From: Mastigamoeba balamuthi
Lineage: Eukaryota > Evosea > Mastigamoebida > Mastigamoebidae
DNA: 64,000 nucleotides
Direction: 5' to 3'
NCBI GenBank assembly: GCA_902651635.1
Contig: CACRSC010000075.1
Span: forward strand, 1,012,300-1,076,299
Position numbers and translations under genes: made by a program. Below are positions 10,601-22,578 of this stretch, piece by piece. The notes beneath the pieces are model-generated. The model saw only the letters and a program-made list of their open reading frames with translations, did no database searches and was not told where the DNA came from. Numbering within the stretch: the first letter of the stretch is position 1; every line of letters starts with the position of its first letter.

Positions 10601-12487
10601 GGGAGAGAGAGGCGGAGGTGCAGACCGTAGGCGTCGCCGATGGTCATGATCTTGGTGGCGCCCTCCCTGTGCACGATCTCGTCCATCTTGCTGTACAGCC
10701 CGTTGAGGTACTTGGTCACGACGTCGGGGGCCAGCGCCGACGACCAGAGCGTGAAGTTGCAGATGTCGACAAAGAGGACGCAGGCGGTGGGGTACGTCAG
10801 GTTGTTGGACTCGCCCCTCTTTATCCTCCCCAGCACCTCTGTGGGGTATAAGCTCCGCAGGATGTGCTCTGTCTGCCTGCGTGGTGTGCGTGGCAGCGCA
10901 AGTCAGAAGTCCTCTCGGTCGACGTCGTTTGCTGTCGCACTCTGTTCTTTGCTCGAGGGCGGCGAGGAGCTCGTTGACTGCCCGCGTCACGTTGCGCAGC
11001 TCTGTCTTGCCTGTCACCTGCAGCCTCTCTCCTGTGTTCTGTGCGTCATCCGTGAGGCCTGGACATCTCACCGAACGAGAGAGGAGGAGAGGGGCGCACG
11101 TTGTTCTCGGAGACATCGACGATCTTGCCCGACAGGCGCGAGAGGGTGCGCAGCACAAAGGCCTCCATCAGCAGCGCCACCAGGCACACGATCGCCACCA
11201 GCGCCGCACAACAGATGATTGTCATGGAACGCGTGGCTGCAGCTGCCCAGTGAGCCGAGGCTTGCAGAGGGCGGGAGCGGTGGCGCACAGGAGCCGATGG
11301 TGGACGAGTCGGACCTGAGGCCCCGGATCAGGACGCTCAGCCTGGGCACCCCGGCCTCGTCGCTCAGCACCGTCCCTATCGCCAGGTACGTGTCTCCGGT
11401 CTGGTTTGCCGCCCTCGCGCATGTCAGCTGCGTCTTCGCGAACGCCTCGGACTGCGCCACGATGTGCGACACAGAGTCGCCTGCACGGGGCCCGGAAAAT
11501 GAGTCTCGTTTTAGATTGACGACTGCACCTGCGAGAGTGCCCTTCATGCGGGCTGGGCGGCCTGTCCACGCTTGGCGGAGGCCGGGGCAATTACTGGTGT
11601 CCGTCAGACTGCGCGGAGCATGTGAGACGTGTACAGTTATGAAAGGGGTACAATTGAATGCAGAGGCTCGACATCTCAGCGATCTTCCGCAGGGGCGACT
11701 GCACTTTCCGCGCGTAGACGATCCAGCCCACGTCGGCGCCCGTCGTGTCGGACTTGCGGGAGTAGCGCGACCCGACCAGCACTGGAATTCCGCTGGCATT
11801 TCCGCGTGTGAAAATTGGAGGGCATTCCCTGTTCTTACTATTCAGGGATCCAGAAGAGCCCGCTGGCCTCCCCGTCCTTCACAAGCGCTGCGCCCACCTG
11901 GCGTGCGAGCTCTGCGGATGCCCTGTCCTTGGCGGCCCCGTACGATTTGTTTGTGCCCCACATGAGCCCATTGAGCATCTGCGGGCCCGAAAAGACCAGT
12001 CAGACCCGCGGAAAACCGCCGACGGCTGCTGCTCACTGTTCCGTTGGGGAGCATGAAGAGGATGGCCTCGAGGTCGAGGACCTCGAGGAAGTTGAAGCCC
12101 TTGGACATGAGCCACCAGATACCACCGGTCGCATTCCCCTTGACGAGGTAGTTGTAGGTGTCGTCCTGCATTGATAGTGATCCTCGCGATCAGTATGAGA
12201 AAGACCGCGGATGATCATCGGACCCAGTTGGAGGTCCCGGTGATCTCGCCCTTGAGAGTGGCCAGCTGGCTGTTGAGGACGCCGTAGAGCAGGGTGGCCT
12301 CCTCCAGCGCCTGCCTGCGCTCGAGGGTGTGCAGCTGCGCCTCGGAGGTGTACCGGAAAACAGCGACAGAGACGCCGATTGCCACGCCCACGAGCACCAG
12401 CAGCGCCGCCAGCACGTGGACGCGCATGTGGCGCAGGGGCTTCAGCAGTATCCCTCCGCGGGCTAGCGGATACGCGGCCTCCTTCAT
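7609..12487 (-). CDS. Twin-module receptor cyclase, copy A' (tandem paralogue)
   Basis: Same architecture as copy A: TM1 and CHASE4-like sensor (12,430-11,660), TM2-HAMP (11,220-10,930), cyclase C1 (10,840-10,100), TM3 (about 9,950-9,850), second sensor (9,760-8,930), TM4-HAMP (8,815-8,555), cyclase C2 (8,490-7,609). The ATG at 12,487-12,485 gives MKEA, matching MKED in copy A; an in-frame ATG four codons upstream is an alternative. The stop is TGA at 7611-7609, with a C-terminus (EVVLPQ) unlike copy A. C1 again has FVDICNF and TIGDAYG with VTLSQQ replacing the Asn/Arg pair. C2 is essentially identical to that of copy A because of the shared 3' tract. Sensor domains differ more than cyclase domains, as expected if ligand recognition is diverging. 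Confidence 0.72.
7627..8811 (-). repeat. Near-identical 3' tract shared with copy A
   Basis: Partner of 2143-3328, encoding TM4, HAMP-like segment and cyclase C2 with their introns. Intron identity argues for recent homogenisation rather than purifying selection. Confidence 0.85.
7779..7825 (+). repeat. GGGA-rich tract in the last intron of copy A'
   Basis: Counterpart of 2295-2342, one base shorter. Confidence 0.8.
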
Positions 12488-12799
12488 GATGTTCTTCAAT
12501 GCTGCTGTACTCGTTTATTATTAGACCGCGAAGACATTTTAGATACACTAAGTTCACCCGAAACGTGGACATGCACTCCTCGAACGAGGCAATCAGATAG
12601 GAGCAGCGCAACAGAGTGGCTGGAGTCCGATAAGCATTTCCTTGTCTACGTGGAGCAGCCGCTTTAGTCCATTGCCGTGAAATCCCCGCCGAGTTTTACC
12701 CATATTTTTAGAACGCGATTCACTAGTCATTCCAGTGACGCCCTAATTACTAAATGCTGCAAACACGAGGCCCACCAGAGCCGGAAGGAAAACCTCTAT
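12488..12799. other. Intergenic region upstream of copy A'
   Basis: A moderately AT-rich 312-bp spacer. Nothing recognisable was found, including no AGATATT-like element. Confidence 0.4.
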
Positions 12800-13480
12800 G
12801 GAAGAGGGGGACTGTGGCGATTGACGTCGAGAGCCTAGAGAGACCGCGGAACACAAGCAGGAGCAGGCCTCGAAGATGATAGATGAGTTCACGAACTCGC
12901 AGCAATCTGGCCAGCGCATAGACAACACCCCCACCAAGAGCTTGCCTGCCGCCAGCCATTACGGTGGCCAGCGTGCTCTCTGGCCGTGACAGTGCGTCAG
13001 TTGCGATGAATTCAAACGAGTGTCTCGCTGGTGGCAATGGAGCCCAGCCCCATGACGCTGTCCGTCCCACAGACCGCTCAGTGGTCCGCTGGTGCCGGTC
13101 TCGGAGAGCACGCCGTGAGGCATGTGCACCCGGCCTTGGCGGAGAACCATCGCCAGGTGCGCACAGGAACACCACTCACCCCTCGACCGGCGTGTACCGC
13201 GATTAGCCCAACACGAGCGACGCTGCCAGCCTCATGGTGTTTCTGCGGCGCGGGGCCACGTGAGGGGATCGGCTGGCTTGGGTTTCTTGCGCCACTGGCG
13301 GGGTGTGGATCTGAAGTCCGAAGACTCGCCCCGTGTTGGACCTGAAACAGGGCACTTCGGCCCCTGTGCCGTTCATTCTCATGCTGGACTGCGACTCGTC
13401 CAGCACGAGGACACCGCTGAGCAAAGATGTGGCCGTGAAGCAGGGTGGCCTCCTCCAGCGCCTGCCTGCCCAGAGTTCGC
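12800..13480 (-). pseudogene. Decayed third copy of the twin-module cyclase
   Basis: Short, frame-broken matches to copies A and A' appear in the right order on the minus strand. The helix RQALEEATLL after TM1 lies near 13,470-13,430, with about 29 identical bases shared with copy A' around 12,292-12,320. A segment resembling the end of sensor 2 (AKAGCTCL, then SGPLSGLWDG in another frame) lies near 13,130-13,050. The HAMP-like LLVFRGLSRLS lies near 12,870-12,830. TM2, cyclase C1 and TM3 are absent, so the relic has a large internal deletion as well as frameshifts. No cyclase catalytic motif remains. It marks the array as once having at least three members. Confidence 0.65.
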
Positions 13481-13991
13481 GCAGAAAGCATGCAGCGCCC
13501 TCGCTCTCCTCTCTTCTGGCCGGCGCCGTCCCTCTTCATGCGACGCTTTGTGCGGTGGCTGTCCTGCGAGGGGTCTGTGATGCCATACGGTACCGGAGTG
13601 GTGCTACAGTGGTTGGTGCGATGGCCACTCTCCCCCCAGCGAGCAATGCCGACCGAGAAAGATGGATTGCTGGATTGCACCGCGGCCACCACAGCTCTCA
13701 AAATGGCAGTCGGCCCAAGGCATTAATGGACGACCCCTTGCTTCAGTGTTGGGCGGATTCACTACAAAAGTCTCGAAGTCAGTCCCAAATCGTGAGCCCG
13801 TGCCTTCGGCCGGTCGAGCGAGGCACACGCCAGCCCGCTACCCTCGCGTCGGAATCGCTGTGCCTCGATCGCTGGGCTGCTCCGGCACTCTCACAACATC
13901 ACAGCTGTCTTGGAATGCCGGAGTCCAAGAGTTCATCAATTGTTGTGTGGTCTGCTGCTGCAGACCATTGTACAATGTCATTGGGCAGGCG
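13481..13991. other. Spacer between the pseudogene and the giant receptor
   Basis: A 511-bp stretch in which no gene, RNA or repeat was recognised. It is the 3' flank of the giant receptor gene. Confidence 0.4.
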
Positions 13992-16900
13992 TCACGCCTG
14001 GATTTGTGCCAGAGAGGAGCTCAGCTGCGAGAACGTGGGCCTGTCGTCAGGGTTTGCAGCCCACGTGCTCTGCATGAGGTCGACGTAGGCCGCGCTGAAG
14101 CCCCTGTGGCTGTCGGGGATGGCGGGCCTCTGGCCCCCGATGATGCGGGAGACGAGGGACATGACGGGGACGCCGTTGAAGGGGTTGTGGCGCGTGAGGA
14201 CCTCGTACATGACCATCCCCAGCGCGTACACGTCGCTCTTCTCGCTGAAGTGGCCCCGCTCCAGGATCTCCGGCGCCATCCACGCCACAGTCCCGCACAC
14301 CGTCATCGTCTTGTTCGCGTTCTTGATGGCCGACAGCCCAAAGTCTGCCGTGCCCCCGTCGCGTTGCGTTGCCGTGTCAGTCGGTGGCCCAGAGCACAGG
14401 CGGAGCGGCAAGGGGCCCAGGGGGGTGTGGCAGAGAGAGAGAGGGAGCAGCGGACCGGTGATCTTGACGTCCCACTTGTCGTTGACGAGGATGTTTGCTG
14501 CCTTGAGGTCCCTGTGTATGATGTTCGACGCGTGTATGTAGCTGCGTGTTGTTTCCAGCCAGCAAGCAGTGTCAGCAAAGGTCCGTGGGTGGCCGACTGA
14601 AGAACGCACATGAGGCCCCTGCACACGGAGGAGAGGATGGCGATGGCCCTGGGCATGTCCACAGCCTTGTCCTCGAGCACAGTCTTGAGGCTGCCCCCGT
14701 CCATCCACTCGGTGATGCTGCGCATCCGGACAAGGCCCCATCTCAGTGCATAGCACGGGAAAATGAGGGAGGGAGAATGAGAGGCTCACATGAACATGTT
14801 GTTGGGGTCGAGCGACGCCCCCATCTGCGCAGACTCGGGTCAGTGAATGGCGGGTGAGACCCAAGCGGCACTCACGAAGAGAATGATGGAGGGGTGGCGC
14901 AGCTCGGCCAGCAGCGAGATCTCCTTGAGCTGCCTCTGGAGCTCGACCATGGTGGCCTGGTCCACCTTCTGCTGGTAGAACTTCTTCACTGCCACCGTCT
15001 CCCCCTTGTACTCCCTGGTGCCCGTCTCTCAGCTCTCGCAATTGGAATCGGAGGGGGGAGGGCTGCGTGTGCTGACCCCTTGTAGACAGAGCCGAAGTTG
15101 CCCCTGCCGATCTGCGTCTTGGAGATGGCGACCTCGCTGGGGTCGATGGCCCACGTCGGCCGCTGCTTGTCCTGGGTCGACATCTTGGCCAGCATGTCCT
15201 GCACCTCCCCCGCGCTGAACGGGTGCGCCTCGGCCGACGTGCTGACGATGCTCGAGTTGATGGCCGACAGCGAGAGCATCTGGAACTCCCTGTTGAGGCC
15301 CACCAGCACCGCCTCGTGGATGACCTCCTCCTCCGCGATGCCCTTGAGCTTGAAGGGCCCCACGATGCGCAGGCTCAGCACCCCCAGCATCTTGGCCGCC
15401 TGCTCCTGCGTCTGCTGCCGCTCGATCTCGGACCTCGCCATGCTGCTCACGAAGATCTGGCCGCCCTGCGCCAGCGCCGCCACGCGTGCCGCCTTGTTCA
15501 CCGTCGGCCCGAAGTAGTCGACAGTCCCTGCGTTGGCCTCGGCGTCGGCGTCTCCAAAGTGGATGCCCATGCGGACGCGGACGCCGCGGAACGACACAAC
15601 GCCGTCCACGACGACCTCGGCGCAGCTCTGCTGCGTGAGGAGCAGAGGGTCCCACTTGGCTCCCAGCAGCATGTGCTGCGCCTCCTGGCAGAACATCAGC
15701 GCGTCCAGGGGCGACTGGAACGCAATCATGAACGCATCGCCTGCAGACGCGCACCAGAGTCAATTGACACGCAGCCGAGAGGGCGGCGCCCGTACCCTCT
15801 GTCTTGACCTCGAAGCCCCTGTGGGCCCTGAAGCACGCGCGCATGATCTCGTTGTGGAGCTTCAGCGACGCCTTCATCACGCTGGGGTTCCACTCCCACA
15901 GCGACGTGGACCCCTGGATGTCTGTGAACACCAGCGCGATGTAGCCCGTGGGCGCCATCACCTTGGCCATCTCCTCGTGTTTCTATCAGCGCTCTACGAG
16001 TGAGCAGCGAGCATCAAGAGAGAAGAGCACTGCCGTACGATTTCATCCTCGAGGAACGTGCTCAGTGACGACAGCCTGGCATTGATGACGCTGAACCCCG
16101 GCCTGAAACTGCAGCAGCGCTGTGAGTCGAGAGCTGCTGAGAGGCACCAGGCACGTACTCAGGCATCGGGGCCAAGCACTCTGTGGTGAGCTCCGCGATT
16201 GGCGGGGAGAACTTCTTGCCCTCCATCGAGGGGCGCAGGCCCTCCTGGACGACGCGCAGGGCGACCGTGTGGGGGTTCTCATCTGCGTAGGGGACCTCTC
16301 TCGTGACGATCTCCCACGCGATGACGCCAAACGCTGCGTTGCGTCGGGTGAGTCGCGCGACACAGCGCGGCTGACGGCTGAAACGCACAGTAGACGTCGC
16401 TCTTGGTGGTGCAGTCGGCGCCGTCCAGCACCTCGGGAGCGGTCCAGAAGATCGTCCCGACCACTGCGGCGCTGTCCTGGCGCGACCCTCCAGGCGCGTT
16501 GGCGTGCGAGAACAGCGTCAGACCAAAGTCGCTGACCTTGGCCTGCAGGTTCGAATCCAGCTGTTCGACGCAGGGTTCCGGTTAGTGGCAGGGGAATGTG
16601 TGCCCACTGGGGGGGTCCAGCACCAGGATGTTGGAGCTCTTGAGGTCGCGGTGCAGAATGGGAGGGTCGTTCTGGTGCAGGTACGCCATCCCTCGCGCGA
16701 TGTCCGACATGATCGCCAGCTTCAGCCGCAGCGGCACACAAAAGCCCTCATTGGCCAGCAGGTCCATCAGCGACCCCGTGGGCATGTACTCTGCAATGGC
16801 GTGCGCCAAGAGAACGCAAAGCAAGATGAGTGGAAGGAAGTGAGTGAGCGTAGGGGAGAACTCACCGGTGACGATGATGAAGCTGTCGGCGCTGCGCGCG

Positions 16901-19900
16901 TGGCACATGAAGAGGAGGATGTTGGGGTGGCGCAGCGCACGCATCACGTCCACCTCCTTGGCCACCTGCTCGATGTCCTGCGCCTGCAGCGCCCCGATGC
17001 TGAACACCTTTGCCGCAACCTCTGTGTCGCGCCACAGAGCCTTGTGCACCACTCCGAAGCTTCCCTGCCCGATGACGTCTCCCAGAAGGATCTCCGACGC
17101 ATCCACCTCGTCGTGGTACCGCAGCTTCTGCCGACGCCTCACCCACACAGCTACAGCAGTCGCGATCACAGCCAGCAGTGCACCACCACCGCCGCCGCCC
17201 ACAGCGCCTCCGATGACGGCAGCCGTGTCCCTGGACTTTCCTGCCGCGCTTACGGGGCACGCGCCAGCGTAGCACTGCGACAGGCCAGCGCACCACGTGC
17301 AGTTGTACGACAGCGCACACACGGCCGCGTCGCTGATGGCATCGCACTGGCAGAGCTCATGCGCAGCGCAGTACTTGCCGCACCAGTCGCAGCCCAGCAC
17401 CGATGTGTTGCACGCGCCCTCTTCCGCCGTATACGCACACGTCGTAACGCAGGGTGTGGACGCGTTGGCGTCGTGGTCCACACTCCCTGTCCCGCACGCG
17501 TGGCTCGCGCATGGACCAGCGCTCCCCGCTGCCTCGTATCCCCCGGCCCCGCACGCCACGCACGCTGTCGACGCGTCCCAGTCGCTGTCCGTCCACCCGG
17601 CAGCGCACGTGTGGCTGCTGCACGGCCCAACGCTCCCCGTCCCAGTGTGCGTCCCGTTGCCGCACTGCACGCACGCCGTCGCCGACGTGTTGTCGTCGTC
17701 TGTCCACCCCGCCCGGCACACATATCCGCTGCACGGACCGCTCGCTCCCTCTGTTCCCACGCCGCTGCCCGGGACGCATGACACACAGGGCGTCGCCACG
17801 TCGCTGTCGTCATCTGTGGTCCCCCGCGCGCACACGTGCGACTGGCACGTTCCATTGGACAGGGGCAGCAGGAAGTGTCCTGGCCCACACGCCACACACG
17901 GCGTCCCTGCGTCCGTGTCGTCATCTGTGGCGTTGACAGCGCAGGCGTAGAGGGCGCAGGAGCCGGTGGAGCCCTGGGGAACGTAGTGGCCAGCGCCGCA
18001 TGGCACGCAGGGCGTGGCCGCGTCGGAGTCGTTGTCTGTGGTGCCTGCGGGGCACAGCGTCGTCGCACAGGCCCCGTGTGCTCCCAGAGGCGAGTAGTGC
18101 GCAGGGCCGCAGGGCACGCACGGCGTGGCGACGTCGTTGTCTGTGTCCTGCGTCCCCGGGGCGCATGCGTAGGTGTCGCAGGTGCCGTGTGTCGCAGGGG
18201 CAGTGAAGTAGTGGCCCGGCCCACACGCCACACAAGGTGTCGACGCGTCAGAGTCGTTGTCTGTCGTCGCGAAGGGACACTGGCGGCAGGCGCCCACGCT
18301 GCCGGCGGGCATGTAGTATCCCGGGCTGCACAGAGCGCAGGCAGTGGAGCTGTCGGCGTCGTGGTCTGTGGTGCCTGCGGGGCACGCCATAGTGTCGCAG
18401 TCCGAGGCGTTGCCGGCAACGACGAAGTGGCCAGGCCCGCACCACTCCTTGAACACGTAGTAGATCTCGCCCGACGTCAGGGCGCGGTCGTAGAGGCGCA
18501 CGTCGTCGAGGAGCCCCGAGTAGCAGAGGTCCCAAGACGTGGCCCGCTGGCCCAGCGTGAACGTGGGGTTGGAGGGCAGGCTGATGGCCATTGTTCCCGT
18601 TGTGGCCAGGACGCCGTTGATGTAGAGCAGCATCCTGCTGCCGTCGTAGACTAGTGTCAGGTGCGCCCATGTGCTGCTGGCAACGCCCGTCGTGAGGGTG
18701 GTCCCTCCGTAGACCTGGGCGGACAGCACCTGGGAGGCGAGGTACATGTACAGAGACCCCGACGTCCCAGCGGGGCCGATATAGCCCAGGAACAGAGAGG
18801 GCCAGTCCTGCTGCAGCGACCATGCCCACACCGACAGCGTGAACGGGGATGTGCCACCTATCGCGCCGAGCGAGGGAGACACAAGGCCGGGGCACACGGC
18901 TCCTTGCTCGGGCGTTCCGAAGAACATCGACGTGCCCCACAAGGGCGACAGCTTCATGGCAGTGGTGCCCACCCGACCTGCCACCCACGTGATATTGTCC
19001 GCGTCCTGAATGACTGCCGCCGCGTTGCCGTTGCCAGACTTGTCTGCCAGTCGCTGCGAGACAGTGGAGCCCTCGAACGTCCAGTGTAGCAGAATCTCAT
19101 CGTCGGTGGGGAATCCGGCCAGAACCTCGCCGCACTTGCCCGTCTGCGAGCAGTAGGCGCCGCACCACTCGCAGCCAGCAGCAGACGCGTTGCACAGCGC
19201 GGCGTCCACGAAGAGCAGGCAGGCGGCAATGCAGGGCGTCGCGGGGCTGTGGTCGTGGTCGACGAACCCTGTGGCACACTCGAACTGCGAGCAGGGGCCG
19301 TGCGACCCCGCGGGCACGTAGAGGCCCGTGCTGCACGCGATGCACGGCGTCGTCAGGTCCGAGTCGTTGTCCGTCGTGCCAGCGGCGCACGCGAAGGCGC
19401 TGCACTGGCCGTGGTACAGCACTCCCGGCGCCTTGGGCGGGAAGTACGTGCCGCTGCCGCACGCAACGCACTGCGTCGAGGGGTCCGAGTCGTCGTCGGT
19501 TGTGCCGCGCGCGCAGTCGACGCACGACTGCGCGTATCCTTTGTACGTGAACTGCCCCGCAGCGCAGCTCGCGCACGCTGTCGCGGGGTCGCTGTCGTCG
19601 TCGAAGGTACCGCCCGCACACATGTAAGCCTCACACTGCGTGGACTGAGACCCGACAGCCATGTAAAGCCCTGCAAAAATCGTGAGCCCTGCACTCGCGG
19701 GGGTGGGGGCATCTATGCGGACCTGCGGGCGGACAGAAGCTGCGCCAGATGTCGGCGATCTCGGAGCTGGAGAGAGCCCTGTTGTAGAGGCGGACATCAT
19801 CGTACATACCCTGGTAGCACATTTGCGTCTTCGTCAAGTCAAGGCCCAGAGTCAGCACAGAATCGTTTCCCAGATTCAGTCCCGTGACGCCCATGCTCGA

Positions 19901-22402
19901 CGAAAGCTGACCGTTGCGGTACATCCTGAGGGTTGCTCCGTCGTACGACATTGCAATGTGATACCATCCATCCGCTGAGGAGATACTGGTCGTTATGGAC
20001 GATCCAGAGAGCTCTTCGGTGAAGTAGATGTTGTATGGCGGAAGCGTCCAGTGTAGGCCATATAATGTACCCTGAGAAAATGATCCCAGATGGGCCACCC
20101 ACTGAGCGACCTGAATGTTCATAACAGGAGAGTGCAGCAGCCACATGGCTAGCGTGAACTTCGCGGTCATACCGCTGATGTTCAAGGAGCCCAGTGCCGG
20201 CGAAGCAACATAGGGACAGCTGCCACCTTGAATCGTGTTCAGCGTGTACAGATCGACGCCGTAGGACTGCACCAAAGCAAAGCTGGAGCTGCCCACAATG
20301 CCGGATGGCCATAGGACCTCCGAGGTATTGTACAACGTGGCGTCCATACCGTGTCCCGATTCGTCAGAGAACCTGGTCGAGAGCGAGCTTCCTTCGAATG
20401 TCCAGTGAAGCACAAGCCCAGACGTGGATGGCGACCTCACCTCCGAGATGTTACAATCGCCCTTCATTACGCACCGAGTGGCACACCAGTCACAGCTGTA
20501 CTCAGAGTCGTAGCACACCACGGGGATCGTCAGCAGCGTGCACGCCGACACACACGCTGTCGACGCATCCCCGTCGGCGTCCACAAGGCCACGCCCGCAC
20601 GCGTAGTCGCTGCAGGCCCCTTGCGACCCCGGGGGCACGTACACTCCGCTGCCGCACTGCACACACGCCGTGGCCGCGTCCGAGTCGTTGTCCACCCACC
20701 CAGCACCACACACGTGGACGCTGCACGCCCCGGTGCTGCCCCCTGCAACGTAGTGCCCCGCCCCGCATGCCACACACGCTGTCGACGCGTTGCCGTCGTC
20801 GTCCGTCGTCCCCGCGGCACACGCCAGCGCAGCGCACGTCGCCATCGACCCCGCGGGGGCGTACGCCCCGGCCCCGCACGCCGCGCACGGCGCCGTGGCG
20901 CTGCCGCCGGCCGCGGTGGTGCCCGCGGGGCAGCCGGGGTTGCACGAGGGGCCTGCCGCCCAGCACCTCAGCCAGCACCACGCGCACCCCGCCGTCGAGT
21001 TGCACGCAGCCGGCGTCGCCGCCAGCGTGCACGCCTCCACGCACGGCGTCCCCGCGTCCCCGTCGTCGTCCACCGTCCCCGCCGCGCACTGGTACAGCCC
21101 GCACGCCCCGGCGCTCCCCGCCGGCACGTACGCCCCGGCCCCGCACTGCTCGCACGCAGTCCCCGCGTCGCTGTCCGCGTCCGTCCACCCCGCCCCGCAC
21201 TCGTACCCGCTGCACGGCCCGCTGCTCCCCGTCGCGCCGGGAACGTAGTGCCCCGCCCCGCACGCCACGCACGGCGTCGCCGGGTCGCTGTCCGCGTCTG
21301 TCGTGTGCGACTGGCAGGCTGTGCAGGGCCCCTGCGTCCCCGCCCCCGCGTACTGCCCCGCGCTGCACCCCACGCACGCCGTCCTCACGTCCCCGTCGTC
21401 GTCCGTCGTCCCCGCCGCGCACGCGAACCCCTCGCACGTGCCGGGCATGCGGGCCCCCGCTGGCACGTACCGCCCTGCGTTGTGAGCGTTGCGTCAGCAC
21501 AGTTTCAGTGCATTTCCGGTGGACAAAAGCAATGCCGGTGCCGCTATTTCTGGCAGCCGAGAGCAGAGGCAGAGGGCCGCACCGGGGCTGTCGCAGGGGC
21601 CGGACCAGAGGGCGTAGACCTCGTCGCCAGAGAGGGGCCTGTTGTACAGGCGCACGTCGTCGACGAGGCCGCTGTAGCAGAGCTGCGTCGATGAAGTTGT
21701 GTTTCCGACGTAGAGGCGTGCTGTGAAGTAGAATTGAGCCTGAATCACAATGATGTCGGTCATCCTCCCGTTCACATAGAACGACATCCGGTCGCCCCCG
21801 AATGTGCCCTCGTACGACGCAGCGACGTGCATCCACTCTCCAGAGACGTCCCTGAATTTGTGGAAGAGCATTGTGTCGGGCAGATTGTTTCCAACAGCGC
21901 CCGCCACCAGGGTCTGAGAGGGCCTGATGACCGTCGCCACCGAGCCGCGAGTGAATGCCGCCTCGACGGTGCCCAGAGACGCCACCCATGAAGCCCGCGC
22001 GGAGGTGGAGGACACGGGGAGATCTGGCTTTATCCACATGGCGAGGGTGAAGGGAGCCATTCCTCGTATACCCACGTCCTTCAGCAGCGGTGAGACGAGG
22101 TAGGGGCACGCGACACCCTGCGCGTGCTCCCCCAGAGAGGTGGTCCATGTGGGCAACATCTGCAGGGCGTGCGACCCCACAACGCCCTGCGCCCACGTGA
22201 TGTTGCTCGCGTAGATCCCGCCGCCCACGGTCGCTGTGAAGCCGTTGCCCGACCAGTCCCACAGCCGCGATGTCGCGTTGGGGCCCTCGAATGGCCAGTG
22301 GAGGACCGGATTGCTTTGCTGAGAAGGTGTCCACGCAGCGGCGAGGTGAAGAGCCACGGCCAGACAGACGAGCATTGCTGCGCTTGGCTTACTGCCCGCC
22401 AT
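13992..22402 (-). CDS. Giant receptor B: LamG/Cys-rich ectodomain, TKL kinase, adenylyl cyclase, TKL kinase
   Basis: ATG at 22,402; an N-terminal signal peptide (LVCLAVALHLAAAW) precedes three LamG/ConA-like domains (22,320-21,600; 20,420-19,740; 19,100-18,440). These alternate with three blocks of about 38-residue Cys repeats (21,480-20,510; 19,670-19,200; 18,430-17,300). A Gly-rich stretch and single TM follow at about 17,235-17,140. Inside lie kinase 1 (17,120-16,080; GQGSFG, VAAKVFS, HRDLKSSN, VSDFG, TAPEVLDG), a class III cyclase (15,970-15,250; VFTDIQGS, VKTEGDAF, VDYFGP, TVNKAAR) and kinase 2 (15,130-13,992; GRGNFG, VAVKKF, HRDLKAAN, DFGLS, MAPEILERG). All catalytic motifs look intact. 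The cyclase has the Lys and Asp that select ATP and keeps the N-x-x-x-R pair, so a homodimeric adenylyl cyclase is likely. It presumably couples binding of sugar or matrix to phosphorylation and cAMP. Many small introns; boundaries are approximate. Gene C is its inverted paralogue. Confidence 0.8.
20500..21690 (-). repeat. Patch nearly identical to 31,336-32,530 (inverted)
   Basis: Covers the end of LamG 1, an intron of about 104 nt and the first Cys-rich block. It is near-identical to the paralogue in gene C, whereas the flanking LamG 1 body and LamG 2 are much more diverged. Boundaries were judged by eye. Confidence 0.75.
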
Positions 22403-22578
22403 CGCTCGTGCGGCTCCGGAACTCTTGTTGTTGTCGAGGCGTGCTATGCCCCGGTGATTTAGTGTTTCGGTGGATGAGCTATTTTAAGCCGGCACCGGCT
22501 TTGACAATCGAGGTACTTCTACACAAATGGTCTGCTGCTTTAACGATTAAATGCAGTCGCACTTACGTAACGAGCTCT

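Noticed and set aside
16548-16558. GGTTCGAATCC, like a tRNA T-loop
   Set aside because: Lies in the kinase 1 region of receptor B; no acceptor stem or anticodon arm around it.
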